Assembly: GCF_000482245.1 (NCBI RefSeq) | Contig: NZ_AWNH01000084.1 | Coordinates: forward strand, 1-64,000 | Source: Leptolyngbya sp. Heron Island J | GTDB lineage: Bacteria > Cyanobacteriota > Cyanobacteriia > Phormidesmidales > Phormidesmidaceae | Direction of reading: 5' to 3' | DNA: 64,000 nucleotides | In this document: positions 1-8,716 of the stretch, in pieces | Layout: each line of letters starts with the position of its first letter | Numbering within the stretch: position 1 is the first letter of the stretch | The notes under the pieces: generated by a model | What the model saw: the letters and a program-made list of their open reading frames with translations, nothing else | What the model was told of the DNA's origin: nothing | Database searches by the model: none | Program-made: the position numbers and the translations under genes

Positions 1-591
1 CAATCAATTCTCTTTTTTTGTATCCATGCTCATGACAGGATTTCCCTCGTCTGTATACTGCTTACGCAAGGTGTCAATGTTCTCGAATTGCTCATTGCGT
101 TGGGGATGACTCGCCCCGGTTGCCAAGGTCTTGCGAGCTCGACGACGACGATAGTGATGTTTCTTGAGCAACTGGTCAACCACGGTTACACTGACATCTA
201 TCTGCTCGGCTTGAAGTAATTCAGCAATCTTCGGACGACTCAGATTCGTCCATTTCACGGTCTCATCTACTGGAGAGCCTGCGGTGTGATGCTCCATCAC
301 TTTCAAAAAAGCGGCATCGAGGCCATCGATGACATCAAACGCTGATTTGCGACCACCGCCACCACGGCGAATGCTCGGTTCCTCTAGATGGGCCCCATCA
401 TCCTCAAGTTCAGCCATTCCAGCCTTAATCGTGCGATAGTCACAGCCCAATACTCGACTGATATAGGCAATCCCTCCATGACCTAATTTGACTGCTTCAA
501 TGCCCGCATAGCGACGACGATCTTTTTCTGACAGTGACTGGTAATAACGCTGCATCTGGACTTCGATTTCAGCAGAATAGGACACAAGCAT
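1..591 (-). CDS. ISAzo13-type transposase, N-terminal frame (continues beyond left edge)
   Basis: This is the first 195 codons of an ISAzo13-family (Rhodopirellula-type DDE) transposase, which would cut and join IS ends. The N-terminal half shows the family's helix-turn-helix region (VKLGHGGIAYISRVLGCDYRT, about residues 34-54), the GGGGRK segment and the basic HHYRRRRARKTLATG stretch before the first catalytic strand. The frame ends right after SMDTKKEN at positions 4-6, where family members normally continue DTKKKELIGNF. The codons there are ACA AAA AAA G, a canonical -1 slippery site; slipping back one base reads KKREL-I-G and removes the stop. So the enzyme is probably either made by programmed -1 frameshifting or frame-broken. 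The rest lies left of the window. The terminal inverted repeat upstream could not be placed. Confidence 0.8.
22..29 (-). promoter_or_regulatory. Candidate -1 ribosomal frameshift site (A7G)
   Basis: On the minus strand the transposase reads ACA AAA AAA GAG AAT TGA. The heptamer A-AAA-AAA followed by G has both tRNAs in position to slip by -1. The -1 frame restores the family's KKxEL-I-G continuation, so the site sits exactly where the frame must change. Whether a stimulatory structure follows cannot be seen because the window ends. Confidence 0.5.
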
Positions 592-652
592 TGGTTCTCT
601 GAAACTACCTATTTTTTAGGCTATCCTACCTGTGCAAATGTGGATACTATAA

Positions 653-1441
653 AATCCTTATTCCTATCAACCTGCCAGTGATTCTTGGGAAGTCAATACC
701 TATGACACACTACCAACGATTGGTTTGGCTGATATACCTGTTGTTAATATAGGGCTTGAAGTTTTTAAGGCTCTTTATGAACAGCATCCACCATCAATTT
801 TCGGGATCCGTCAACGAGAGGGACATGAGATTATTCTTTTAGAAGATTCGACTATCGATTCTACTCCTATGAATCTCAATCTGTTCAAAAATGATGAGTA
901 TTTTGAGGCAATGTTGAGAGCACAGCAAGAAATGACGGCACTATTTCTTGAGCAGGATGCACCTGAAGAAGAGATTCCCGAAGCAGTGATTCAAGAAATG
1001 CAAGCTTTTCTATCGGAAGCTTTCGACTCATCTTTAGTTTCCATGTTGCCTGTGCAGAAGAATGTTCATAGCGGTGTGTATGTAATCCCTCTGTCTAGGG
1101 AGTTCCTAGAGGAAAGTGTGATGGCAGAGATGACACCTTTTATGAATCTCCTCGACTATGGGTTGCAGTTTATGAATTTCTCAGGATACTTCAATCCAGG
1201 ATCATTCCAGAATCTTATTATGGACCAAGAAAATCAAATCGCATCGTTCAACGCAAGTGTTTCTCTTGGCAACGTAGAGATTGACGGCAGAAAGACGGAT
1301 GCGATTTTGAACAATATCGGATTTATTGTCACGGGTCACGAGCGCGCCATCTTTGTCAATCTGATCTATCTGTCCGTGGACAATATAGCAGTGTACGAGT
1401 CTCTCCAAGATTTTCTCGAATCGCTTCGGTTTACAGGATGA
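653..1441 (+). pseudogene. Unknown protein, probably 5'-truncated beside the IS
   Basis: I do not recognise this 238-codon protein. The longest frame with an accepted start begins at a TTG (725), but the same frame stays open upstream to 653 (after a TAA at 650-652) and encodes protein-like sequence (PASDSWEVNTYDTLPTIG) with no ATG or GTG and no ribosome binding site. The transposase start is only about 60 bp further left, pointing away. The simplest reading is that an intact gene lost its 5' end when the IS inserted. The remaining part is acidic and soluble-looking, with amphipathic segments and a C-terminal alternation of strands and helices (NNIGFIVTGHERAIFVNLIYLS, then LQDFLESLRF). It lacks a signal peptide or membrane segment. 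It may still be translated from TTG 725. Confidence 0.5.
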
Positions 1442-1472
1442 AAAAGCTGCTTTTGTATGAGGATGCAGCCCT

Positions 1473-1625
1473 GTCAAACACCCCTGCTCCACCAATATTC
1501 AAAACCCCTGACGCCATTGGCTCAATTTCATGCAGATGCCAGAAGTCGGCCCCGATTAAAACGCCTAATATCCTCCCAGCAAAGGCAACAGCAGGCACTT
1601 GATCCCCGCTGCTAGCTGCGACCAT
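1473..1625 (-). pseudogene. Remnant of a DUF1614 membrane protein (C-terminal part)
   Basis: The minus strand encodes about 51 residues that resemble the C-terminal core of DUF1614 proteins: an xxVPAVAFAGxILGVLIGADFWHL segment followed by MASGVLNIGGAGVFD, where family members continue GVFDGI(F)L. After GVFD the similarity stops and the frame runs into unrelated sequence. It begins exactly at the stop codon of the upstream glycosyltransferase, so a deletion appears to have joined the two. It is too short to be functional. The family assignment is from memory of the IGADLL...SIGGAG.FDG signature. Confidence 0.5.
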
Positions 1626-2736
1626 TCGCTACAACGGCATCGAGTAAACTACTCAAATTCGTGATTCGCTGACGCAGGCGTTGGTTAGCTGTTCGTTGAG
1701 AACCAGTTTGGAGCTTGAGAGCTTGAGAGCGCAGCAATCCTATATTTTTCCGTAGTTCCGGTTGCTGACACCAATACTCGTAGGCAGGCATCGCCACCCT
1801 GTTCAGAAAATCCACCCAACGTTGAGTAATCGCTTGCGGCGTATAGGCTTGAGCCCGCTGATACCCATGGGCAACCATCGCCTGACGCAAATTTGAATTA
1901 TCCCGCAAACGGACTAACTGTTCCAGGACCTGGGATAGGGAATTAACCTCTAGATAATCAAGCGAACTCTCACGTTCTGCCCAGTAGGCACTATCACGAC
2001 CTAAAATAGCCGGAACCCCAGCTAGCCAGGCGTTATACAGTTTTGTTGCTGGCTTGTTGCAAAAATTTTGAGTTTGCCAATGCATCCGGGGGTCAAAACT
2101 GCGAACAGCGACGATCACATCAATATCACGGTAATCATGCCACCGATTATCGACGCTTTCTGCACCGTTTTCTCCACTACAGACCGGTCGCCACTGTAGC
2201 CCTAATTGAACCAGTCGTTCTTGCCAAATAGGGGACTGGAACTCTGGATCAAGGCTGTTTGGGTGACCGACAAAGGCAACGGTTTCAAATCGGTCTTGCC
2301 GCTCAGCATCACGGGGGAGTAGCCCTGACTGCGGCCAATGGGGCATAAACACTCGACAATGGGAAGCTTCCACCGGATTTTGGACCACATGCAACTGCGC
2401 ATGGACATGGGGATGGGCTTCTGACTTCAGGCAGATGAATAGCTGTCGAGGGCCTGGTTTTAATGATGCCCCTTGCAAAACATTGCTGTGAAACAACACA
2501 ATGCCCTCATCTGGGATGTGTTGGCTCAGTTCACAAGCAAACCCAGTTTCTTTCAATCGTAGATAGGTTTGCAGTGTCCAGGCATAAATGTCTAGCCTAA
2601 ACCCAGGCCAGTTATCATTCACGTGCTTTGGCCAAGTGGTTGGCCAGAACGGCTGCGGCAAATAAAAGACGATCTTGGGTTTGGCCCTAGAAACAATGTT
2701 TGATCTAGCCGTGGGAACGATATTGGGTCTGGTCAT
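1612..2736 (-). CDS. Glycosyltransferase-like protein (GT-B C-terminal fold)
   Basis: This 374-residue cytoplasmic protein resembles GT-B glycosyltransferases of surface-polysaccharide or glycan pathways. Near residue 25 is VFYLPQPFWPTTWPKHVNDNWPGF, a typical first-domain opening. The central part has VAFVGHPNSLDPEF, starting the second Rossmann domain, then DIDVIVAVRSFDPR and the donor-site-like NKPATKLYNAWLAGVPAILGRD, the best family indicator (K-P-x-x-K-L-x-N-A-W-x-A-G-V-P). The C-terminal 80 residues are helical and basic. No signal peptide or membrane segment is seen. Donor and acceptor cannot be inferred. It appears monocistronic; its stop abuts the DUF1614 remnant. The N-terminal repeat RPNIVPTARSNIVSRAKPKIV is unusual, and the true start may be further in. 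Confidence 0.7.
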   Translation of the reverse strand: MTRPNIVPTARSNIVSRAKPKIVFYLPQPFWPTTWPKHVNDNWPGFRLDIYAWTLQTYLRLKETGFACELSQHIPDEGIVLFHSNVLQGASLKPGPRQLFICLKSEAHPHVHAQLHVVQNPVEASHCRVFMPHWPQSGLLPRDAERQDRFETVAFVGHPNSLDPEFQSPIWQERLVQLGLQWRPVCSGENGAESVDNRWHDYRDIDVIVAVRSFDPRMHWQTQNFCNKPATKLYNAWLAGVPAILGRDSAYWAERESSLDYLEVNSLSQVLEQLVRLRDNSNLRQAMVAHGYQRAQAYTPQAITQRWVDFLNRVAMPAYEYWCQQPELRKNIGLLRSQALKLQTGSQRTANQRLRQRITNLSSLLDAVVANGRS

Positions 2737-3001
2737 GGGAGTTACCCTTTAGAGACGCTGGTGCTAGTCATAAATGTTGGCAGAGGTAAGCGGGATAAAA
2801 CGGATCACGCTATGGACTAGCACGGTTCGTTACAGGCTGTAATAATTCTGTGGCATGCAGTTACTTAGTTTTAAGAATATGCATCACTGGCTAGACTCTA
2901 TAGGAAGATAAAGCACAGTGCTTGTTCGGCCCTTCTGCCGGTAGAATAGAAGGGCTGAACAAGACAATAGACGCTAGCTCAGGTGAACTTTGGCAGAGCG
3001 C
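2737..3001. other. Intergenic region
   Basis: This stretch lies upstream of the glycosyltransferase and downstream of ppk2. It contains an imperfect inverted repeat around 2926-2960 (cggcccttctgccg / agaagggctg), which may act as the ppk2 terminator, although no clean T-tract follows on the minus strand. I see no gene in it. Confidence 0.4.
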
Positions 3002-3922
3002 CTAAAAGACCTGTGGAATATATAGCTCTTCCGGCAGCGTATGGCGATCATAGTCTGTGTTGAACACCCGCTTGGGGAGCTGGATGGTTTCCTGAGGTAC
3101 TTCAGTGTACGGCACCTGGGTTAGCAGATGCTGAATGCAGTTTAGACGTGCTCGTTTCTTGTCATTTGCTGGCACAACCCACCAAGGAGCCTCAGGAATA
3201 TTCGTCCGGGCAAACATCTCCTCTTTGGCTGCGGTGTAGTCTTCCCAGCGAATCCGAGACTGTAAATCCATAGGGCTCAACTTCCACTGTTTCAGCGGAT
3301 CATGAATGCGCATTAAGAAGCGCAGTTGCTGCTCATCATCCGCAATGGAGAACCAATACTTGATGAGGATGACGCCAGAGCGCACTAGTATCCTTTCGAA
3401 TTCAGTGACATCGCGGAAAAAAGCTTCCACCTGCTCAGGGGTGGCAAAGCCCATGACACGTTCTACTCCAGCGCGGTTGTACCAAGAGCGATCGAACAAT
3501 ACCATTTCTCCACCGGAGGGAAGGTGGGGAACATAGCGCTGAAAATACCACTGGGTTTTTTCACGCTCAGTCGGCTTCGGTAAAGCTACAACACGACAAA
3601 CACGAGGGTTCAAACGCTGAGTAATTCGTTTAATCACCCCACCCTTGCCGGCAGCGTCTCGTCCCTCGAAAATGACGGCAACTTTTGCTTGGGTGTCTTG
3701 AACCCAGTCATGCAGCTTGATCAGCTCTGCCTGCAACTTGAGCAGATTTAAAAAGTACTGCTTTCGGGGCAGAGTCTCTTTATGCTTCTCTTGATAGATT
3801 TTCTTGATCTCTAGGGAGAGTAAGGCCTCTTCGAGCTCAAGCTCATAATCTTCATCAAGGGTATCTTGGAGTTCAGCCTCCAGCCAGTCATTTTCCATTT
3901 GTGGATTATCACTCAGTGTCAC
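3002..3922 (-). CDS. ppk2: Polyphosphate kinase 2 family protein
   Basis: The product belongs to the PPK2 family, which transfers phosphate between polyphosphate and nucleotides in the cytoplasm. The P-loop GRDAAGKGG is at about residues 87-95, and the Walker B/lid signature VLFDRSWYNRAGVE is at about 141-154, both complete. The PPK2 blocks YFQRYVPHLPSGGEM and VRSGVILIKYWFSI are also present. I chose the GTG at 3920-3922 because AGGAG lies about eight bases upstream; the frame is open to 3994 and an ATG lies at 3898. From the GTG the protein has 306 residues, the size of single-domain PPK2 proteins. The acidic N-terminal extension (residues 14-34) is variable in the family. Whether it acts on GDP, ADP or AMP cannot be decided. 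The gene stands alone. Confidence 0.9.
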   Translation of the reverse strand: MTLSDNPQMENDWLEAELQDTLDEDYELELEEALLSLEIKKIYQEKHKETLPRKQYFLNLLKLQAELIKLHDWVQDTQAKVAVIFEGRDAAGKGGVIKRITQRLNPRVCRVVALPKPTEREKTQWYFQRYVPHLPSGGEMVLFDRSWYNRAGVERVMGFATPEQVEAFFRDVTEFERILVRSGVILIKYWFSIADDEQQLRFLMRIHDPLKQWKLSPMDLQSRIRWEDYTAAKEEMFARTNIPEAPWWVVPANDKKRARLNCIQHLLTQVPYTEVPQETIQLPKRVFNTDYDRHTLPEELYIPQVF

Positions 3923-3929
3923 GGTATTG

Positions 3930-3935
3930 CTCCTG
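3930..3935 (-). promoter_or_regulatory. Ribosome binding site deciding the ppk2 start
   Basis: AGGAG on the minus strand stands about eight bases before the GTG at 3922. Neither the upstream ATG (3994) nor the downstream ATG (3898) has a comparable site. Confidence 0.6.
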
Positions 3936-4129
3936 TGGTTATCTAAAGGAAAACTGCAGTCTCCGAGACCTGCAAATCGTGGCAAAAATCTCACCTTTCA
4001 CCGTAATGGATTTTGACGAAGTGGTCCCAAATATTTCCCCGTCATTCCTATGCAGGGGTGAAGTCATAGAGATGGGATACTACTATGTCACGTGTTAGTT
4101 CTGTTGTCTCCATGTCAGGGGTCTAGAAA

Positions 4130-5101
4130 ATGCAAGCGATTGTTCAGACTGAGTATGGTGCTCCTGATATTTTGCAATTGGTGGATGTAGCCAAACCTGT
4201 GCCTCAGGATAATGAAGTCCTGGTGAGCATAAAGGCGGCTTCAGTGGACGCGGGCATCTGGCATTTAATGCGGGGTACGCCGTTCCTGATTCGGTTGATT
4301 TATGGTGGTTTGCGGCAGCCCAAATACTCAGTTTTGGGGAGTGCGATCGCAGGTGAAGTTGAGGCCATTGGTCAGGCTGTTACCCAATTTTAGCCGGGAG
4401 ACACCGTATTCGGAGACTTATCAGAAAGCGGATTTGGTGGCTTCGCGGAGTATGTCTGCGTGCCAGCCACGACCCTCGCACCCAAGCCCAACAATTTGAC
4501 CTTTGAGGCAGCGGCAACTGTGCCGGTATCTGGCCTAGCAGCACTGCAAGCGCTACGCGATGTTGGTCAGGTGCAGGCAGGCCAGCGGGTTTTAATTGTG
4601 GGAGCGGCTGGCGGTGTAGGTTCCTTTGCCGTCCAAATTGCTAAAGCTTTCGAAGCTGACGTGACAGGTATCTGTAGCTCCCAAAAAGTAGAGATGGTAA
4701 GACATCTGGGTGCCGATCACGTCATTGACTACACCCAACCGGATGTGACCCAACCGAGTCAGCCCTATGACCTGATCGTAGATACAGCGGCCTATCGGTC
4801 TTTCACAGACTATTTGCCAGCATTGAAACCAGGCGGCACCTATGTGATGGTAGGCGGCTCTACATCAGCCTTCTTTCGGGCGATGCTGTTGGGGCCTTGG
4901 TTGGGTAAGCGACAACAACGCCAGGTAAAGTGTCTCACCTCCCAACCCAATCAAGAGGATTTGCTAACGTTGAAGCAGCTTGCCGAAACTGGCAAGGTGA
5001 ACCCGTTTGTCGATCGCACCTATCCTTTGAGCCAAGTCCCCCAGGCCATTCACGCTCTGGAGCAAAGACAGATTAAAGGGAAAGTCGCGATCACCATTTA
5101 A
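4130..5101 (+). pseudogene. Zinc-less MDR oxidoreductase interrupted by one in-frame TAG
   Basis: The frame encodes a 323-residue NAD(P)H-dependent alcohol dehydrogenase/quinone reductase of the medium-chain family, except for a TAG at 4391-4393 (codon 88). Before the stop is the GroES-like domain (MQAIVQTEYGAPDILQL, then SVDAGIWHLMRG and GSAIAGEVEAIG). Immediately after, in the same frame, the protein resumes with PGDTVFGDLSESGFGGFAEYV, then the Rossmann motif VLIVGAAGGVGSFAVQIAKA, GADHVIDYT, and the C-terminal end LEQRQIKGKVAIT. The affected position normally reads x in QF-x-PGD (Lys or Gln in relatives), so a single AAG or CAG to TAG change explains it. Everything else is intact, so the mutation is recent, a sequencing error, or tolerated by readthrough. 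The catalytic zinc ligands are absent, as in the QOR subgroup. Confidence 0.85.
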
Positions 5102-5457
5102 TCTGTCCCCTAACAGGGTTCTTGCCGGGTGACAATCAGCCGCCTTTTGCTCAGCCTGCGGACTGCAACCCATACACATAGCTCTAGCAGGCAGAAATAG
5201 AAATGAGGCCAGCATCGTAACTAAGGAATGAGGATGCAATTCGGGCCTAATTGTGTAATGAGCGCTATGGCATTTGCAACGTCTAAGCATCCAGGGTGTG
5301 TTAGGGTAATAAGCTGCAACTTAGTTCCGGTCTATTGTTGCAGCCTTGGCACTTGTTGACCCAAGTCATCCAACGCAAACCATACGTTTATTGCTCTTAA
5401 GACTGGTCCCAGCATTGCATTTGGGTTAGGGGCACATTTAGGAGCTACTAAAACCCT
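5102..5457. other. Intergenic region before the helicase gene
   Basis: No gene is seen here. It may hold the helicase promoter and a long leader; AGGAG at about 5440-5444 serves the ATG at 5458. No clear riboswitch or terminator structure was recognised. Confidence 0.4.
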
Positions 5458-6738
5458 ATGACATTTGAGACACTCGGTCTTGCTGCCCAACTTTTACGTG
5501 CTGTGGCTGAGGAAGGCTACACGGCAGCAACTCCGATTCAGGAGCGGGCGATTCCTGCCATTTTGCAAGGAAACGATATTTTCGCCAGTGCTCAGACGGG
5601 TACAGGTAAAACAGCAGGGTTTACCTTACCCTTGCTACAACGCCTCAGCAGCAGCACTCCTACCAAAACCCAACGAGCCCCGCGTGCCCTGATTTTGACT
5701 CCCACCCGTGAATTGGCGGCTCAAGTCAACAATAGTGTCAATACTTACGGCAAATACCTGCCAATTAAATCAGTGGTGGTGTTTGGTGGCGTCGGCATTG
5801 TGCGCCAAATTAAAGCATTGAAGCAGGGGTGTGACATTGTGGTCGCAACTCCAGGTCGCTTGCTGGACCATGTTAGTCAAGACACGATCGATCTATCTCA
5901 GATCGAGATGCTGGTGCTGGATGAGTGCGATCGCATGTTGGACATGGGGTTCATCCATGACATTCGCAAGATTTTGGCACAGCTGCCTGCATCACGGCAG
6001 ACCCTGATGTTTTCCGCCACATTTTCAACTGCTATCCGCAAACTAGCAAGTACGCTGTTGCACAATCCAGTGCAGATTGAAGTTGCCCCCCGGAACACGG
6101 CGGCTGAACAAGTTGAACAACTCGTGTATCCTGTTGATCGCACGCGTAAGCGAGAACTGCTCTCCTATTTAGTCGGCTTTAACAATTGGCAGCAGGTGCT
6201 TGTCTTCACCCGCACCAAACATGGTGCCAATCGTCTGGCCGAACAATTGGCTAAAGATGGCTTGAAAACAGCCGCCATTCACGGCAACAAAAGTCAGGCC
6301 GCTCGTACGCGTGCCTTACGAGACTTTAAGCAAGGTCAGGTTCGGGTACTGGTTGCCACCGATGTTGCCTCACGGGGATTAGACATTGACCAACTTCCCC
6401 ATGTCGTCAATTTTGAATTGCCCAATGTGCCGGAAGACTACGTACACCGTATTGGTCGAACTGGACGGGCTGGCAATGAAGGTCAAGCCATTTCCCTAGT
6501 CTCCAATGATGAACAATCTCTGTTAAAGGGAATTGAAAAGTTACTTAAGCGCAAACTCACCCAGTCTGTCCTTCCGGGGTATGAGCCAACGGCTGCCCCT
6601 AATCAGGGAGAGCAACCAAAGCGTCAACGCTCTAAGTCACGTCGGAGAAATTACAATTCATCCAACACTCAAGCACGCTCGGCTCAGGGTAAAAAGTCCC
6701 CCACTGGTAACCGCCGTAAACGGCTACGTAAGGCTTAA
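5458..6738 (+). CDS. ATP-dependent RNA helicase, RhlE-like, with DECD box
   Basis: The product unwinds RNA duplexes with ATP, as in RNA turnover, ribosome assembly and cold adaptation. All core motifs are present in order: [14 protein letters not shown] (Q motif), AQTGTGKT (I), PTRELAAQ (Ia), ATPGRLLDH (Ib), DECD (II, about residues 155-158), SATF (III), [17 protein letters not shown] (IV), [14 protein letters not shown] (V) and [10 protein letters not shown] (VI). Motif II is DECD rather than DEAD. Domain order and the short N-terminus match the RhlE subgroup rather than CsdA/DeaD with a DbpA domain. The C-terminal 60 residues are basic, Ser/Arg/Lys-rich and probably disordered, suited to RNA contact. 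The start ATG is preceded by AGGAG. The gene appears monocistronic. Confidence 0.92.
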   Translation: MTFETLGLAAQLLRAVAEEGYTAATPIQERAIPAILQGNDIFASAQTGTGKTAGFTLPLLQRLSSSTPTKTQRAPRALILTPTRELAAQVNNSVNTYGKYLPIKSVVVFGGVGIVRQIKALKQGCDIVVATPGRLLDHVSQDTIDLSQIEMLVLDECDRMLDMGFIHDIRKILAQLPASRQTLMFSATFSTAIRKLASTLLHNPVQIEVAPRNTAAEQVEQLVYPVDRTRKRELLSYLVGFNNWQQVLVFTRTKHGANRLAEQLAKDGLKTAAIHGNKSQAARTRALRDFKQGQVRVLVATDVASRGLDIDQLPHVVNFELPNVPEDYVHRIGRTGRAGNEGQAISLVSNDEQSLLKGIEKLLKRKLTQSVLPGYEPTAAPNQGEQPKRQRSKSRRRNYNSSNTQARSAQGKKSPTGNRRKRLRKA

Positions 6739-6856
6739 TTCACAAACCGTTTAGAAAAGCAGGCAGGTTTCAAGAAGCAGGCTACTGGTTAGGAATCAAA
6801 TTGAGGCGGCTCAATGCAACTGATATAAAGCTTTTGGGTCAGATCTGACGCTAAAT
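6739..6856. other. Short intergenic spacer after the helicase
   Basis: No strong hairpin-plus-T terminator was found in these bases. They contain short repeats of agcaggc (about 6759 and 6776). Confidence 0.3.
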
Positions 6857-7141
6857 ATGATAGTTAAGTTAGGCAGACGAAGAAACCCTGAGGTGATGAT
6901 GGCGAACATACTTTTCATTGCTGGGCCTGGTTCCAAATATAGTCTCCCGGATGCGCCCGCAGGATTTTTTGATGGCTTGTGGCATGGTTTGATCTTGCCG
7001 ATCACCTTTATCATCAGCCTGTTTGATTCTGATGTCAGGATCTACGAGATCAACAATTCTGGACTCTGGTATGACTTTGGCTTCGTCCTCGGCGCGTCGT
7101 CGTCGCTGGGCGGCGGCGGCTCGGTAGTGAATGGGCGTTAG
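6857..7141 (+). CDS. Small conserved membrane protein of unknown function
   Basis: A 94-residue protein with one clear hydrophobic segment, GLWHGLILPITFIISLF (about residues 45-61), followed by DVRIYEINNSGLWYDFGFVLGASSSLGGGG. I recognise this as a widespread small bacterial family (pattern GxWHGxIxPITFIxSLFxxxVRIYExxNxGxWYDFGFLLG), but no function is known to me. The amino end (ANILFIAGPGSKYS, from about residue 15) is also partly hydrophobic. Two in-frame ATGs at 6896 and 6899 follow a GAGG and may be the real start, giving about 80 residues. The protein ends in a glycine-rich tail. A frame on the opposite strand of similar length (6869-7159) has a biased composition and is judged a shadow. 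The gene stands between the helicase and the carotenoid oxygenase and may share a transcript with either. Confidence 0.65.
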   Translation: MIVKLGRRRNPEVMMANILFIAGPGSKYSLPDAPAGFFDGLWHGLILPITFIISLFDSDVRIYEINNSGLWYDFGFVLGASSSLGGGGSVVNGR

Positions 7142-7251
7142 TGTGATGTCCTTATTCAAAGGATCTGTTGGCTCACCATCCCCAAAGACGAACTCTCGCT
7201 ATCCCTAATGGCTTCTGCGCTAAGATCGTGCAGAACTATAACTGCATTGAC

Positions 7252-8694
7252 ATGGTGCAAGCACACTTAGAGAAAAACGCCTCTCTAGTCAAGGATTGGG
7301 CCAGAGGTTACGAATCCCAAGTCAATGAATATAGCTATTGGCTCGATGAAGTTGAAGGGATGATTCCCTTGGAACTTCAGGGGACACTCTTCCGCAATGG
7401 TGCTGGCAGATTAGAGATCAACGGACAAAAGATCGGGCATCCTTTTGATGGGGATGGCATGGTTTGTTCCATTGCTTTTAATCAGGGTCGTACCTACTTC
7501 AAAAACCGATATGTCCGCACTGAAGGCTATCGCAAAGAACAAGCAGCTGGAAAAATACTGTATCGAGGGTTTGGCACCCAAAAACCTGGAGGGTGGCTTG
7601 CTAATATCTTTGATACTAATTTCAAAAATGCAGCTAATACGAACGTTATTTATTGGGGTGATAAACTATGGGCCATGTGGGAAGGCGGTCACCCTTACCA
7701 GCTCGTTCCTGAAACATTGGAAACTATTGGCGAAGACAGTCTTAATAGTTTATTAGAGCCCAATCAACCCTTCTCCGCTCATCCTAAAATCATCAACAAT
7801 CATTTTGTTAACTTTGGGGTTAAGGGAATTACATCCCAAACCTTAACTATTTTTGAGCTAGACAACCTTGGCAATAAATTAAAACAGTATTCCCATCCCT
7901 TAACAGGGTTTGCATTTTTGCACGATATGTTGGTAACAGATAATTACTGCATATTCATGCAACATCCCTTTCAAGTGAAAGGATTACCTTTCCTACTTGG
8001 GTTTAAGACGATAGAGCAGTGTTTTGAATTCAACCCTAAGCAACCGACCAAAATCATTGTAATTGCTCGCCATGGAGACCATAATCTAGAGATATTAGAA
8101 ACAGAAGCTTTCTTTGGCTTTCACCATGGCAATGCCTGGGAGAAAGATGGAAAAATATATTTAGAATCAATTTGCAGTCAATCTTTTCCTCAAACGCAAC
8201 AAGCGGAGTTAGCGTTAGAAAAAACTGACTTTGATCATTTCCCTAAGGGAGAACTATGGGAGTTTGAGTTAGACTTGGCTCAAAAGGCCGTAAGTCGTCG
8301 CAAAATTGAGACAAGAGGGTGTGAATTTCCTGCAGTGAATCCGATGTGGATAGGGAAAGAGCATCGTTATCTTTATATGAGTGCATGTGACAGTCCAACG
8401 GCAAGTGGTCCCCTGCAAGCCATTCTGAAACTAGACAAAGGCTCAGGAGAAAATCAGCTATGGAACCCAGCTCCGAGAGGATTTGCGGGTGAACCTATTT
8501 TTGTCCCTCGCCCTCATGGCATTGAGGAAGACGATGGATGGTTAATTTCCTTGGTTTATGATGCAGCGATACATCGATCTTATGTAGTTATTTTGGATGC
8601 GAAAGATCTTGATAATGTAATTGCGAAGTTACATCTTGAACATCATATTCCACACGGATTTCACGGAAATTGGATACCTAAAGTATTCGTTTAA
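7252..8694 (+). CDS. Carotenoid cleavage oxygenase (RPE65/apocarotenoid oxygenase family)
   Basis: The enzyme is a non-haem Fe(II) dioxygenase that cleaves a double bond of carotenoids, apocarotenoids or stilbenes. Numbering from the ATG at 7252 (480 residues), the expected four iron-binding histidines are H177 (FSAHPKI), H224 (FLHDMLV), H291/H292 (FHHGNAWE) and H471 (HGFHGNW). Other family blocks are LQGTLFRNGAGRLEI (LFRNGPG in relatives, so one Pro to Ala change) and HPFDGDGM. The open frame extends to a TTG at 7168, but MVQAHLEKNASLVKDWARGY is the typical cyanobacterial start, so the upstream 28 codons are left out. No strong ribosome binding site is seen. No signal peptide is present, so it is probably cytoplasmic or thylakoid-associated. 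Substrate specificity is not readable from sequence. Confidence 0.88.
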   Translation: MVQAHLEKNASLVKDWARGYESQVNEYSYWLDEVEGMIPLELQGTLFRNGAGRLEINGQKIGHPFDGDGMVCSIAFNQGRTYFKNRYVRTEGYRKEQAAGKILYRGFGTQKPGGWLANIFDTNFKNAANTNVIYWGDKLWAMWEGGHPYQLVPETLETIGEDSLNSLLEPNQPFSAHPKIINNHFVNFGVKGITSQTLTIFELDNLGNKLKQYSHPLTGFAFLHDMLVTDNYCIFMQHPFQVKGLPFLLGFKTIEQCFEFNPKQPTKIIVIARHGDHNLEILETEAFFGFHHGNAWEKDGKIYLESICSQSFPQTQQAELALEKTDFDHFPKGELWEFELDLAQKAVSRRKIETRGCEFPAVNPMWIGKEHRYLYMSACDSPTASGPLQAILKLDKGSGENQLWNPAPRGFAGEPIFVPRPHGIEEDDGWLISLVYDAAIHRSYVVILDAKDLDNVIAKLHLEHHIPHGFHGNWIPKVFV

Positions 8695-8716
8695 TCTATT
8701 GCGAAAGAGATTAGCC

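Noticed and set aside
6869-7159. Minus-strand frame opposite the small membrane protein
   Set aside because: The plus-strand product has a recognisable conserved core; the minus-strand product has Arg/Ala runs (AAAAQRRRR) typical of a shadow.
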